A DNA stretch of 64,000 nt from Peptostreptococcaceae bacterium (GTDB lineage: Bacteria > Bacillota > Clostridia > Peptostreptococcales > Filifactoraceae). Position 1 is the stretch's first letter. Every line of letters begins with the position of its first letter. The translations under genes and the position numbers were made by a program. This document shows positions 44,878 through 53,896 of the stretch, piece after piece. Below the pieces are notes generated by a model. That model saw only the letters and a program-made list of their open reading frames with translations. It was not told where the DNA came from and did no database searches. The DNA is taken from assembly GCA_030532705.1 (NCBI GenBank), contig JAUNKR010000001.1:1-64000 (forward strand). The letters run 5' to 3'.

Positions 44878-44956
44878 ATCCCTCTCCTTCATTCGATCGA
44901 CCCACTGTCAATGATCCCTTTCTCTTTAACAGTCGGTCCTCTTCTCCGGCTCTCCT

Positions 44957-45526
44957 TTACAGACCGAGTTGATCTGCGATCTCGACCATCGCGTGAAGCG
45001 ACAGCTCCGCAAACTCCGGAAAAGGAATGCCGATATCCTCGATCGACCACATCGCCTCACGGTTGGCGCCGGCAGCAAAACGGGTCTCTTTCATCCTTTT
45101 TACGATGGACTTGACCTTCACGCTGGAAAGCTTTTTGTCCGGATAGACCAATGCGATCGCCGTGATAAATCCTGTGATCGGATCGCCGGCATATAATGCA
45201 TTTTCAAAGACATTCGTGATCTTACTGCCATTGGCGGGATTGTGCGCAAGGATCGCCCGATACATCTCTTCGGTGCCGAAACCTCTTTCGCGAAGGATCT
45301 CGACGGTCTTGGGTCCATGCTTGCTCATATCTTCCTGCCATCCGCACACATCATTATCCAGATCATGCAAAAGTCCTGCGATCCCCCAAAGATCCACCTC
45401 ATCGGGTGCAAGTCGTTTTGCCAATGCACGCATCACCGCCTCTACCGCAAGCGAGTGGGTCTTGATATGCTCTGTGGTCACGAGCTCGTTGAGCATCGCG
45501 ATCGCCTGATCTCTGTCAATATTCAT
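44957..45526 (-). CDS. HD/HDIG-domain phosphohydrolase
   Basis: 189 residues. HDLDNDVCGW, preceded by LVTTEHIKTHSLAVEAVMRAL, matches the HDIG subfamily common in Clostridia. It has the metal-binding His and HD residues and an ILAHNP segment. Start at MNIDRD has GGGAGG seven bases upstream. It has its own promoter (45557-45585). Confidence 0.75.
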   Translation of the reverse strand: MNIDRDQAIAMLNELVTTEHIKTHSLAVEAVMRALAKRLAPDEVDLWGIAGLLHDLDNDVCGWQEDMSKHGPKTVEILRERGFGTEEMYRAILAHNPANGSKITNVFENALYAGDPITGFITAIALVYPDKKLSSVKVKSIVKRMKETRFAAGANREAMWSIEDIGIPFPEFAELSLHAMVEIADQLGL

Positions 45527-45556
45527 AGCTACCTCCCATTGAAAAATCTTGACCCT

Positions 45557-45585
45557 ATTATACAATATAAGCATTTTTTTGTCAC
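45557..45585 (-). promoter_or_regulatory. Promoter of the HD-domain gene
   Basis: GTGACA (45580-45585), 17-base spacer, TATAAT (45557-45562) on the minus strand. Confidence 0.75.
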
Positions 45586-45936
45586 TACTCGTCAGGATCG
45601 CCTAAATAAACCAAAGCAGAAGATCGCAAACGAAATCGCCCGCCCTCCTGTCGAGATGAACATATTCGGAACAAAACGAGATCCTAGCAACCGATGCCGA
45701 AGAACGCCAAAAGATCGACTCTCGATCAAAAGAGATCTGCATCATCACAAAAGATCGGAGCGTTGAGCAGCTCCCTAAAACGCTCGGGATCCTTCGGGAC
45801 GAAGAGGGCCATACTCTCCTTTATAAAGCTGTAAAGCGCAAAAGATCACCTCTCGGCAAACGGAGCTGACCCCCAAAAGTCAGATCGATAATCTAACGAT
45901 CGGAGATCACATCATACCTTGAGGTGATCTATTATT
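45586..45936. other. Intergenic region downstream of the urocanase gene
   Basis: About 350 bases, very rich in GATC. An AGATCAC...GTGATCT hairpin at about 45901-45930 lies just past the hutU stop and may terminate it, though the T tract is poor on that strand. No gene seen. Confidence 0.45.
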
Positions 45937-47964
45937 CTATTTTTTATAATGTTTTTTCATCGCATTTTTGATGATCTCATCCGTTGGGATATATGGCAGG
46001 GTGATATGATCCTGTCCATCCATGATCTCATTGTATTCGACGCAAGTTGCGATCGCATTTTCATTTCTTGCCCAAGAACGTCTTGCGACTCCGCCCATTA
46101 CGTCCCAAGGCATCGCCGATTTGATGACTTCATCGATACGATGAGATCCATCCAGCACCAGACCGAAACCTCCATTGATGGACTTGCCGATACCGACACC
46201 TCCACCGTTATGAAGTGCGATCAAGCTCATTCCTCTCGCCGCATTGCCGGCAAAGATCTGTGTCGCCTGATCCGCCATGATATTACTTCCGTCTTTGATA
46301 TTGGATGTTTCACGGAATGTCGAGTCCGTTCCGCCGGTATCATGATGGTCACGACCGAGCATCACCGGACCGATCACGCCTCGACGAACAAGTTCGTTGA
46401 ATTTCAGCGCAATGTCGCGTCTGCCGAGCGCATCGGTGTATAGGATCCTCGCTTTTGTTCCGACGACCATTTTGTTTTTCTCTGCATCGCGGATCCAAAC
46501 CCAGTTGTCTCGATCCTGATATCTTCTATTCGGATCGATGATCTCCATCGCCGCATGGTCGGTCGTGCGAAGATCTTCATCTTTGCCGCTGAGGCATACC
46601 CATCGGAATGGACCGTATCCGAAGTCGAACAGTCTCGGTCCGAGAATATCTTCCACATAAGACGGCCAGATAAAGCCATGTCGATCATTCTCTCCATTGA
46701 CGGAGATCTCTTTGACTCCCGCATCAAAGATCGCTTTCATAAAGGCATTGCCATAATCGAAGAAATAGGTGCCCCTTGCGACCAACTCTTTGATGAGTGC
46801 ATAATGCTCTTTAAGCGTTTTGTCCACAAGCTCTCTAAAATGCTTCTGATCTTCCCCGAGCAATCTCGTACGCTCCTCAAAGGAGATCCCTCTCGGGCAA
46901 TATCCGCCGGTGTACGGCTCATGGCATGAAGTCTGGTCGGATAGCAGATCGATCGTGATCTTATGATCCACTGCATATTGCAACAGGTCGACCACATTGC
47001 CCAGATAAGCGATCGCTCTCGGCTCACCCTTAGCCAGATATTGTTGAGCAAGATCGAAGGCTTCCTTCTCGCCCTTGACGACATCATCGACCCAGCCCTG
47101 CGTATGTCTTGTGATGATACGGGATTCGTCCACTTCGGCAATGATCCCGACACCGCCTGCGATGACGCATGCCTTTCCTTGAGCTCCGCTCATTCCTCCA
47201 AGGCCCGAGCTGACAAACAGTTTGCCTGCCAAATTGCCGTCATCCGCTATGCCGAGCTTCAATCTGCCGGCATTGAGCAGGGTATTGTAGGTCCCATGGA
47301 CGATCCCTTGCGGGCCGATATACATCCATCCGCCTGCCGTCATCTGTCCGTAGTTTGCGACCCCCATCGCTGCCGCACGGTTGAAGTTATCCAGATCATC
47401 AAACATCCCGATCATCAGACCGTTCGTGATGATCACGCGCGGTGCCTCCGGTCTTGAATGGAACAATCCGACCGGATGTCCGGAATATAGAACCAAGGTT
47501 TGATCCTGGGTCAAGACCTCAAGATATTTTTTTACAATGCGATACTGCATCCAGTTTTGAAAGACCTGCCCGGTCTCGCCATAGGTCACCAGCTCATAAG
47601 GGTACAGCGCGATCTCAAAGGACAGATTGTTGTCGATCATCACTTGGAAAGCCTTCCCTTCCACGCATCGACCATTGTATTCTTCGATCGGTTTGCCATA
47701 GATACGCTCATTCGGTCGGAAGCGGTAGCCATAGATCCGTCCATGTTCCATCAGCTCCTGCAAAAATTCATCCGCCAGCTCTGCGTGAAACTCTTCCGGA
47801 ATGTACCGAAGCGCATTTTTCAGCGCCAGCTCCACCTCTTCCTCGGTCAGATCCGCCTCACGTTTTGGTGCGCGACGAATGCCTTCCTCAAACTTCGGAT
47901 ACTCCGGAAGAACTTTATCCAGCTTGATCTTCATCGCATTTGCAATATCGTTGTTTGTAAACAT
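45937..47964 (-). CDS. hutU: Urocanate hydratase
   Basis: 675 residues, the long form of urocanase found in many anaerobes (about 120 more than the Bacillus type). It has GGMSGAQGKACVIAGG, DQTSCHEPYTGGYCPRGIS, and GGTDSTFRETSNI..GSNIMADQ, which include the NAD+-binding and active-site segments. It converts urocanate to imidazolone propionate in histidine degradation. Start at MFTNND with AAGGAGG upstream. No hutH, hutI or hutG gene is nearby, so either the rest is elsewhere or it serves urocanate import. It lies 137 bases after arginase. Confidence 0.93.
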   Translation of the reverse strand: MFTNNDIANAMKIKLDKVLPEYPKFEEGIRRAPKREADLTEEEVELALKNALRYIPEEFHAELADEFLQELMEHGRIYGYRFRPNERIYGKPIEEYNGRCVEGKAFQVMIDNNLSFEIALYPYELVTYGETGQVFQNWMQYRIVKKYLEVLTQDQTLVLYSGHPVGLFHSRPEAPRVIITNGLMIGMFDDLDNFNRAAAMGVANYGQMTAGGWMYIGPQGIVHGTYNTLLNAGRLKLGIADDGNLAGKLFVSSGLGGMSGAQGKACVIAGGVGIIAEVDESRIITRHTQGWVDDVVKGEKEAFDLAQQYLAKGEPRAIAYLGNVVDLLQYAVDHKITIDLLSDQTSCHEPYTGGYCPRGISFEERTRLLGEDQKHFRELVDKTLKEHYALIKELVARGTYFFDYGNAFMKAIFDAGVKEISVNGENDRHGFIWPSYVEDILGPRLFDFGYGPFRWVCLSGKDEDLRTTDHAAMEIIDPNRRYQDRDNWVWIRDAEKNKMVVGTKARILYTDALGRRDIALKFNELVRRGVIGPVMLGRDHHDTGGTDSTFRETSNIKDGSNIMADQATQIFAGNAARGMSLIALHNGGGVGIGKSINGGFGLVLDGSHRIDEVIKSAMPWDVMGGVARRSWARNENAIATCVEYNEIMDGQDHITLPYIPTDEIIKNAMKKHYKK

Positions 47965-48101
47965 AATACCTCCTTGCATCGATCCTCGCATCCGCGGATG
48001 CGCCGGATCCTGCCAATTCTGCTGTGCTCTTCGAGCCCTCGCTCCACACAACGCGATCTATACACACAGTAGCACGTTCCTTATTTCCAAGGACGTCGCT
48101 A

Positions 48102-49010
48102 TTATATCAGCCACTCACCCATCAATGAACCGGCAAGAGCGACCGCTGTTTTTCCTGTCATATTATCCTGATCCAAAAGCGGATTGACTTCCACAAATTC
48201 AACGCTGACCAATTTTTCGGTCTTTGCGATCAGCTCCAAGGAGAAATGCGCCTCACGATATCCCATGCCGCCTTTGACCTTGGTGCCCGTTCCCGGTGCG
48301 ATGCTCGGATCCAGCACGTCCATGTCAAAGCTTACATGGATCCCGTCCGTACCGTTTGATGCGATCCGGATCGCTTCTTCGATCACCGCCTTGATCCCCA
48401 TATTATCCACTTCATGCATCGTATAAACATGCATTCCGAGCGCTTTCATCGCCGCTCTTTCGCCGTCATCCAGATCTCTGGATCCGATATATACGAAATT
48501 CTCTTTGTTGAGCTTGTATTCCTCGCCACCGATCGATGTCAATTCCTTCGCACCCATTCCAAGAAGCGCCGCAACAGGCATCCCGTGGATATTGCCGGAT
48601 GGTGTCGTCTCATGGGTATTGATGTCACCATGGGCATCAAACCAGATCACGCCCAGTTTTTGAACATTGTGAAGCACTCCCTTGATCGTTCCCATCGCGA
48701 TACTGTGGTCCCCACCGACAACGACCGGAAAACGTCCCGCCTTCATCACTTCATCGACCTTATCACAAAGCTTCTGATTTGTTTCCACGATCACATTCAT
48801 ATTCTTAAGATTCGGATCCACCGTTACCGCTTCGTCACGTCGTACTTCGATATCTCCTTCATCCTTTACATCGTAACCGATGCGCTCAAGCCTTGCTTTA
48901 AGTCCCGCATAACGCACCGCATCGACACCGAGGTTCGATCCTCTGAGGCTCGCTCCCAAATCCAGCGGCACTCCGATAATTGAAAGATTCTTATTGATTT
49001 CAGGTTTCAT
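48102..49010 (-). CDS. rocF: Arginase
   Basis: 302 residues. All ureohydrolase manganese motifs are present: GGDHSIAMG, WFDAHGDINT, SGNIHGMPVA and SFDMDVLDPS, and the C-terminal SVEFVEVNPLLD is close to Bacillus arginase. It hydrolyses arginine to ornithine and urea. Because it neighbours hutU, formimidoylglutamase (HutG), a relative, was considered, but the sequence follows arginase closely. Start at 49010 has GGGAGGG. A good promoter lies about 115 bases upstream. Confidence 0.9.
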   Translation of the reverse strand: MKPEINKNLSIIGVPLDLGASLRGSNLGVDAVRYAGLKARLERIGYDVKDEGDIEVRRDEAVTVDPNLKNMNVIVETNQKLCDKVDEVMKAGRFPVVVGGDHSIAMGTIKGVLHNVQKLGVIWFDAHGDINTHETTPSGNIHGMPVAALLGMGAKELTSIGGEEYKLNKENFVYIGSRDLDDGERAAMKALGMHVYTMHEVDNMGIKAVIEEAIRIASNGTDGIHVSFDMDVLDPSIAPGTGTKVKGGMGYREAHFSLELIAKTEKLVSVEFVEVNPLLDQDNMTGKTAVALAGSLMGEWLI

Positions 49011-49123
49011 ATTCCCTCCCAAATTACTGCCAAAAATCCCGCATCCTCATCAAAAACATATGCATTTGATCTCTTTAAGACGCGTTTTTTCGGACGATCG
49101 TTTTCATAAATAATATTTCTTTC

Positions 49124-49152
49124 ATACTAACATCTAAGACAACTTTTTTCAA
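49124..49152 (-). promoter_or_regulatory. Promoter of arginase gene
   Basis: TTGAAA (49147-49152), 17-base spacer, TAGTAT (49124-49129), with a leader of about 110 bases. The region between it and 49542 holds no gene; only the terminator at 49375 was found. Confidence 0.65.
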
Positions 49153-49374
49153 TAGGAACAAGAAATATCATAGTAAAAGAACAGATGATCAAAATTTGTG
49201 AAACCTTTTCGTTTCATCTGTGGATCTTTTTGTTTTTTCGAAAGATCCTTCCAACTGTTTGACGAATTTCATTTGCAATGCCATGACCCGCTATCGTAAG
49301 ATCAAGTGGTTCAAAAATATGGAGGCCTTGGAGCCGGGTAAGCGGTCATCCTTTTGCAGTCCTTCCTATATAAA

Positions 49375-49397
49375 AAGACGCTTTATTCAAAGCGCCT
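49375..49397 (-). terminator. Terminator of the Pyr_excise-like gene
   Basis: On the minus strand GGCGCTTTGAATAAAGCGTC then TTTTTAT, about 150 bases past the stop at 49543. Confidence 0.55.
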
Positions 49398-49542
49398 ATC
49401 ATACAAATCAATAAAAATCAGATCTTTCAGCGGCAAATGATCCTCTCTGCACCTGCTCTTCAAAGCGATATCTTGTTCCGAGGATAGCTTACAAACGCTG
49501 CGGTCGCGCGATCTTCACGCATCCATAGTGCCCGAATGATCC

Positions 49543-49914
49543 CTATCGTCCGCCGATCTTGATATTCTTTTCCCTCAGATTGAGCAGACATTCCTCCAGA
49601 TAGGCTTCATCATGCTCCGCATAGATCGGATTCGTTTTTTCCGTTTCCAAAAGATCTGCATAGGGTTCACAGGATCTGCCTCTGTAATTTTTGTCCTTCC
49701 ACTCCTTTGAAACATGGTACCCTCTTCGGATCATCTCCTCCATGATCAGCTGATGGTAGAGAAAAAGTTTGTACGGCGAATGCAAAAAGACATAGTCCAC
49801 CACCGAATGTTTGCGTCCCCATCCATTGCCGCGCAAAGCGCAGCATTCTCGATGCTGACCGAGAAGCTGAGCCGCCGGGAGCCTGCCGATCAGGTCTTCA
49901 TGCCATAGTCTCAT
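49543..49914 (-). CDS. Pyrimidine dimer DNA glycosylase-like protein (TIGR02328 group)
   Basis: 123 residues. MRLWHEDLIGRLPAAQLLGQH at the N-terminus and VDYVFLHSPYKLF..YHQLIMEEMIRRGY match the small family related to T4 endonuclease V. In the phage enzyme the N-terminal Thr is the nucleophile; here MRLWHE follows Met directly, as is normal for these bacterial relatives, and their activity is unproven. AGAGGGA precedes the start at 49914. Single gene. Confidence 0.72.
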   Translation of the reverse strand: MRLWHEDLIGRLPAAQLLGQHRECCALRGNGWGRKHSVVDYVFLHSPYKLFLYHQLIMEEMIRRGYHVSKEWKDKNYRGRSCEPYADLLETEKTNPIYAEHDEAYLEECLLNLREKNIKIGGR

Positions 49915-50180
49915 AATCCCTCTTCTTCTAAAAATGATCCGGAAATTTACCGATCCCGCTTTATCCAAGCCGGCGAATTGTCCGCTGTATCCGTTTTGCG
50001 ATCCGATCTTTTTTGCTGTCAGGCGATCCTATATCCACTTATCGGATCTTCTCGATCAGCGAATGATCGGCATAGATCAAAACTTTTGCAAAACAACATT
50101 CTAAGCAATTCAGGATCCCTGAACTATTTTTGACCTCATATGATCGAAAGATCATTGGATAGCATTTTGGAAAAACAACA

Positions 50181-51023
50181 TCACTTGCTGAAACCGAATC
50201 CATGCACCTCGCTGACAAAGTTTAGGGTCATAAAGACTTCCGGATCCAGATCGGTCGCGAATTTCTTGATCTTGATATATTCGTTTTTGCTGACGACAGA
50301 GCTTATGATCACTTTGTCTTCGCCCGAAAATCCGCCCTCTGCATGATACAATGTCGTTCCACGATCGATCTCCTTGATGATATACTCGTTGATCTCCTTG
50401 TATCTCTTGCTGTTGATATTGATATGAAGATTTTTGTTAAAACCGGCGATCAAGTTATCGATCACCACTGCATTGATGAACATTCCGAGCAGAGCATACA
50501 TTCCGAGATTGAGTCCGAAGGTCGCTGCTGCACCGACAATGATCAGAAAATCCGACATCAACAGAGATTTTCCGATATCCACTCCGGTAAATTTATTGAT
50601 GATCTTCGCGATGATGTCCGTTCCGCCGGTCGAGGCATTTTGATAAAAGATGATCCCCATCCCCAGCCCCGAGATGATGATCCCGTACAGGAGATTGATC
50701 AGAAGATCATCCACGATCGGATGATACATCGGGATCGTTCTCTCAAGCAGAGTGATCAGGGCGGACAGCATCAAGCTCGAGTAGATCGTATAACCGCCAA
50801 ATTCTTTGCCCAAAAAAATAAAAGCCAGCACAAACAAGATAATATTGCATGCGAGCATGATCGCTCCGACAGGGATCAAAGGGAAATAATGGTTCAGGAT
50901 CACGGAAAGTCCGCTGATCCCGCCGACTACCAACTTAGAGGGCAACAGAAAAAAATAAAGCCCCGAGGTGAGCAGAATGATCCCAAAATTTATTTTCAAA
51001 AACTTTTTTACATCGAATGTCAT
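50181..51023 (-). CDS. YitT-family membrane protein (DUF161-DUF2179)
   Basis: 280 residues. The N-terminal DUF161 unit with about five membrane helices includes FFLLPSKLVVGGISGLSVIL and FYQNASTGGTDIIAKIINKFT; the C-terminal DUF2179 domain is soluble (about 195-280, DRGTTLYHAEGGFSGEDKVIISSVV). Function unknown in the family; possibly small-molecule transport or sensing. AAGGAGG precedes the start. A TATAAT-type box lies about 65 bases upstream but without a clear -35. Confidence 0.88.
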   Translation of the reverse strand: MTFDVKKFLKINFGIILLTSGLYFFLLPSKLVVGGISGLSVILNHYFPLIPVGAIMLACNIILFVLAFIFLGKEFGGYTIYSSLMLSALITLLERTIPMYHPIVDDLLINLLYGIIISGLGMGIIFYQNASTGGTDIIAKIINKFTGVDIGKSLLMSDFLIIVGAAATFGLNLGMYALLGMFINAVVIDNLIAGFNKNLHININSKRYKEINEYIIKEIDRGTTLYHAEGGFSGEDKVIISSVVSKNEYIKIKKFATDLDPEVFMTLNFVSEVHGFGFSK

Positions 51024-51395
51024 AAATCCTCCTTCAAAATAGTCGCTAAACCGATGCCTTCACATCGTCAATGATCATCCTCATTATACCATATCCCCAT
51101 CCGATCGAACCACCCCCAAAGTAAACGAGATCCGATCCGGTCAGATCAGCATCAGCTATGTATGTGTCACAGATAATTCCTAAGATCTCTCTGCTCCTTC
51201 GAGCGTTTCGCATCATCCCTTTTCCTCCAAGCGTAGCATGTGGCTGATCCGATCAAAACCAAAAGAATTTTCAACAATGCCGATCTGATCAAAAAAGATC
51301 TCTCAGACCGAAGAAGATCTTCTTTCAAAAACAACTGCCTCAGCCAAAAGTTTATCTGATCTTAAAAAATCCTTCGCATACCGACAATCTTAAAT
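51024..51395. other. Intergenic region
   Basis: About 370 bases between the yitT-like gene start and the catalase terminator. It includes the probable yitT promoter near 51085-51095; no gene was seen. Confidence 0.45.
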
Positions 51396-51439
51396 AAAAA
51401 AAGACCCGCTCTCCGACCAAAAGATCGAAGAGCAGGTCT
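51396..51439 (-). terminator. Terminator of the catalase gene
   Basis: On the minus strand AGACCTGCTCT...AGAGCGGGTCT followed by TTTTTTTATT, starting 11 bases past the catalase stop. Confidence 0.9.
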
Positions 51440-51449
51440 CTGCTGAAAT

Positions 51450-52955
51450 TTATTTTAATGTTGCTTGGATCAATTCATTATGATCGAGTTTTGAAAGCTC
51501 TTTTACTTTTTCGATGTCAAGTCCTGCCGCTGCTGTAAATCTCTCTCCGTACTCCTTATCCGCCAAGTAGCAGTGAACGGCATGGCGGTATTTGATATTT
51601 TCAGTGACCGGTGCGATATCTCCCGCCGTATTCTCGATCAGGATCTGCTTCTTATCTTCCGTCAACACTCTCCACAGGTCTCCACCCGCTCTGAAGCAGT
51701 CATCGGTCGGATCATCTTTTGGATCATAACGATACATTGCACCGTCAAGATCCAATGGCGGCTCCGCAACGCCCGGTGTCGGAGACCATGTTCCTGCACT
51801 GTTTGGAGTATATGCCACTGTTCCACCGTAGTTTCCGTCCGTTCTCATCGCTCCGTCACGGTGATACTCATTGACTTCCACTTTTGCACGGTTTACCGGA
51901 ATATGATTGTGATTTACGCCCAAACGATATCTTTGTGCATCACCATAAGAGAACAGTCTTCCCTGAAGGAAACGATCCGGGCTGAATCCGATCCCCGGTA
52001 CGACGTGAGCCGGAGTAAATGCCGCCTGCTCGACCTCAGCAAAATAGTTCTCAGGATTACGGTTCAGCTCCAGCACACCGACTTCGATCAACGGGAACTC
52101 CGCATGACGCCAGATCTTCGTGATATCGAACGGATTCTCATAGTGATTTTTTGCCTGCTCCTCGGTCATGATCTGAACATACAAAGTCCATTTCGGGAAA
52201 TCGCCGCCTTCGATCGCTTCATAAAGATCTTTTCCGTGGAACTCACGATCCATCCCTGTGATCTTTGCCGCTTCTTCATTGCTCAGGTTCTTGATCCCTT
52301 GCTGTGTTTTGAAGTGGAATTTACACCAAACACGCTCATTTTTCTCATTATAGAAGGAGAATGTATGTTCTCCGAAGAAATGCATATGACGATAGCTCGC
52401 CGGGATCCCTCGATCACTCATAACGATCGTGATCTGATGGAAGCACTCCGGAAGCAATGTCCAGAAATCCCAGTTGTTTTGTGGCGAACGACGACCGGTT
52501 CGAGGATCACGCTTGACTGCACGGTTTAGATCGGAGAAGTTGTGCACATCTCGAATGAAGAAAGTCGGTGTGTTGTTTCCAACCAGATCCCAGTTTCCTT
52601 CTTCCGTATAGAACTTCACGGCAACCCCACGGATATCACGCTCCACATCCGATGCGCCACGCTCTCCGGCTACGGTCGAAAAACGAACGAAAACTTCGGT
52701 CTCTGCACCCGGCTGAAGCACTTTCGCCTTCGTATATTGAGAAATATCATGCGTTACGGTGAATTTTCCGTATGCTCCCCAACCTTTAGCATGCATTCTT
52801 CTCTCCGGAATGACTTCACGGTTAAAATGCGCCATCTTTTCCATCAACCATACATCCTGCATCACGACCGGACCGCGCGGGCCTGCCGTAATGGAATTTT
52901 CGTTATCCGCGATCGGTGCACCGACCTCATTTGTCAATATTTTCTTATCAGACAT
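51450..52955 (-). CDS. katA: Heme catalase (clade 3-type, KatA)
   Basis: 501 residues, normal for small-subunit catalases. It has the distal His ([12 protein letters not shown]), the distal Asn ([10 protein letters not shown]) and the proximal heme ligand Tyr in [14 protein letters not shown]. It decomposes hydrogen peroxide and needs heme, noteworthy in an otherwise anaerobe-like gene set. It is 49 bases after a membrane protein gene whose promoter is overlapped by a PerR/Fur-like operator, which implies peroxide control. AAAGAGG precedes the start. Confidence 0.95.
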   Translation of the reverse strand: MSDKKILTNEVGAPIADNENSITAGPRGPVVMQDVWLMEKMAHFNREVIPERRMHAKGWGAYGKFTVTHDISQYTKAKVLQPGAETEVFVRFSTVAGERGASDVERDIRGVAVKFYTEEGNWDLVGNNTPTFFIRDVHNFSDLNRAVKRDPRTGRRSPQNNWDFWTLLPECFHQITIVMSDRGIPASYRHMHFFGEHTFSFYNEKNERVWCKFHFKTQQGIKNLSNEEAAKITGMDREFHGKDLYEAIEGGDFPKWTLYVQIMTEEQAKNHYENPFDITKIWRHAEFPLIEVGVLELNRNPENYFAEVEQAAFTPAHVVPGIGFSPDRFLQGRLFSYGDAQRYRLGVNHNHIPVNRAKVEVNEYHRDGAMRTDGNYGGTVAYTPNSAGTWSPTPGVAEPPLDLDGAMYRYDPKDDPTDDCFRAGGDLWRVLTEDKKQILIENTAGDIAPVTENIKYRHAVHCYLADKEYGERFTAAAGLDIEKVKELSKLDHNELIQATLK

Positions 52956-53004
52956 CTTTACCTCTTTCTTTTTTATAAATTTGCAAATAAACTATTACCA
53001 CATT

Positions 53005-53652
53005 CTATAAAAGTGCCATGCACATAAATAGCATCCATAAATAAACACAGCTTTTCGGAAGCATCAACATTCCGATCTTCGGGTTTTTATTCACCCATAA
53101 AACGACCGGCAGATAAAAGGCGAAACTCAATAAGATCGCGAGCCACATCCATTCAAAACCTGCCACGGACCCTTTATTGATCAGAAAAAATGCAGATACC
53201 AGTATCCCTATCATAAAGAAAGGGATATTTCGGAAGATCCCCCAATCCACCGGCGGATAACGATCCAACCATCGGTTTTGAGGCATCAAACAGAGGGAGA
53301 TCCGAACGGCTGTAAGGATCAGTAACACGCCCCACAGACCGATCCACTGGATCCCATAGATCTTTACACCGATATAGTATAGGAACAGATAAAAGATCGT
53401 CATCGTGATCGACGTGATCAGCTTCCCCGCTCCCAGTGCCTTTTGATATCGATCGACATCATTCTTTAAGATCGCCAAGATCCTAGGCACCAGATGGAAA
53501 GAATCTCCTGCGGCTAATACGAGACTCATGATCCCTGCGACCATTACGATCGGACCCGACGGATTTGCCAAAAGGTAGATCCCAATTGCAAAGGCGATCA
53601 AAAGATACAATATATCGAATATGACCTCCACCATGCCAAAAACTCTTTTCAT
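53005..53652 (-). CDS. Multi-pass membrane protein co-transcribed with catalase
   Basis: 215 residues, about seven hydrophobic segments (near 8-28, 33-52, 78-98, 103-120, 140-160, 165-188, 193-213). No family recognised and no catalytic motif. It has a TAGGAG site before the start and a promoter with a PerR/Fur-like box 20-50 bases upstream. As first gene of an operon with katA it may be part of the oxidative-stress response, perhaps in heme or metal handling; that is inference. Confidence 0.65.
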   Translation of the reverse strand: MKRVFGMVEVIFDILYLLIAFAIGIYLLANPSGPIVMVAGIMSLVLAAGDSFHLVPRILAILKNDVDRYQKALGAGKLITSITMTIFYLFLYYIGVKIYGIQWIGLWGVLLILTAVRISLCLMPQNRWLDRYPPVDWGIFRNIPFFMIGILVSAFFLINKGSVAGFEWMWLAILLSFAFYLPVVLWVNKNPKIGMLMLPKSCVYLWMLFMCMALL

Positions 53653-53673
53653 AACATTCTCCTATAAATCAAA

Positions 53674-53704
53674 ACTATACTTTATTAGTAATAATTATCA
53701 ATAA
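53674..53704 (-). promoter_or_regulatory. Promoter overlapped by PerR/Fur-like operator
   Basis: TTGATA (53696-53701), 16-base spacer, TATAGT (53674-53679). The spacer and -35 box hold ATTGATAATTATTACTAAT (53684-53702), an imperfect dyad close to PerR/Fur boxes (TTATAATnATTATAA). Its place over the promoter of an operon containing catalase supports a PerR-like repressor. Confidence 0.65.
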
Positions 53705-53847
53705 CGAAATTATATTGTAAAGTTTTTTCGATGTCAATACTTATTTTGTAAAAATTCAAATGAAAATTTAAGGATCAAATTTTGCAGCACAGATATCCGC
53801 ATAACAGATTTTTTGCATTGCTTACTGATGAATAAAGTAAATTTGGG

Positions 53848-53853
53848 TATAAT
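53848..53853 (+). promoter_or_regulatory. -10 box of the surface protein gene
   Basis: TATAAT 44 bases before the start. The -35 region is weak (CTGATG, about 18 bases upstream). Confidence 0.5.
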
Positions 53854-53896
53854 CCAAATAGATCGTAAAAGATCAATTAAATAATGGGAGGTTTTT

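Noticed and set aside
48102-49010. Formimidoylglutamase (HutG) rather than arginase
   Set aside because: HutG belongs to the same superfamily and would suit the hutU neighbour, but the motif set and C-terminus follow Bacillus-type arginase closely.
49220-49414. 64-codon plus-strand frame between arginase and the glycosylase-like gene
   Set aside because: It has no ribosome binding site or protein pattern and overlaps a terminator hairpin.
50343-51074. 243-codon plus-strand frame with very many Asp, His and Gln residues
   Set aside because: It is antisense to the yitT-like gene; its composition comes from reverse reading of ATC/GATC codons.
51573-52529. 318-codon plus-strand frame
   Set aside because: It is antisense to katA and has no ribosome binding site or family match.
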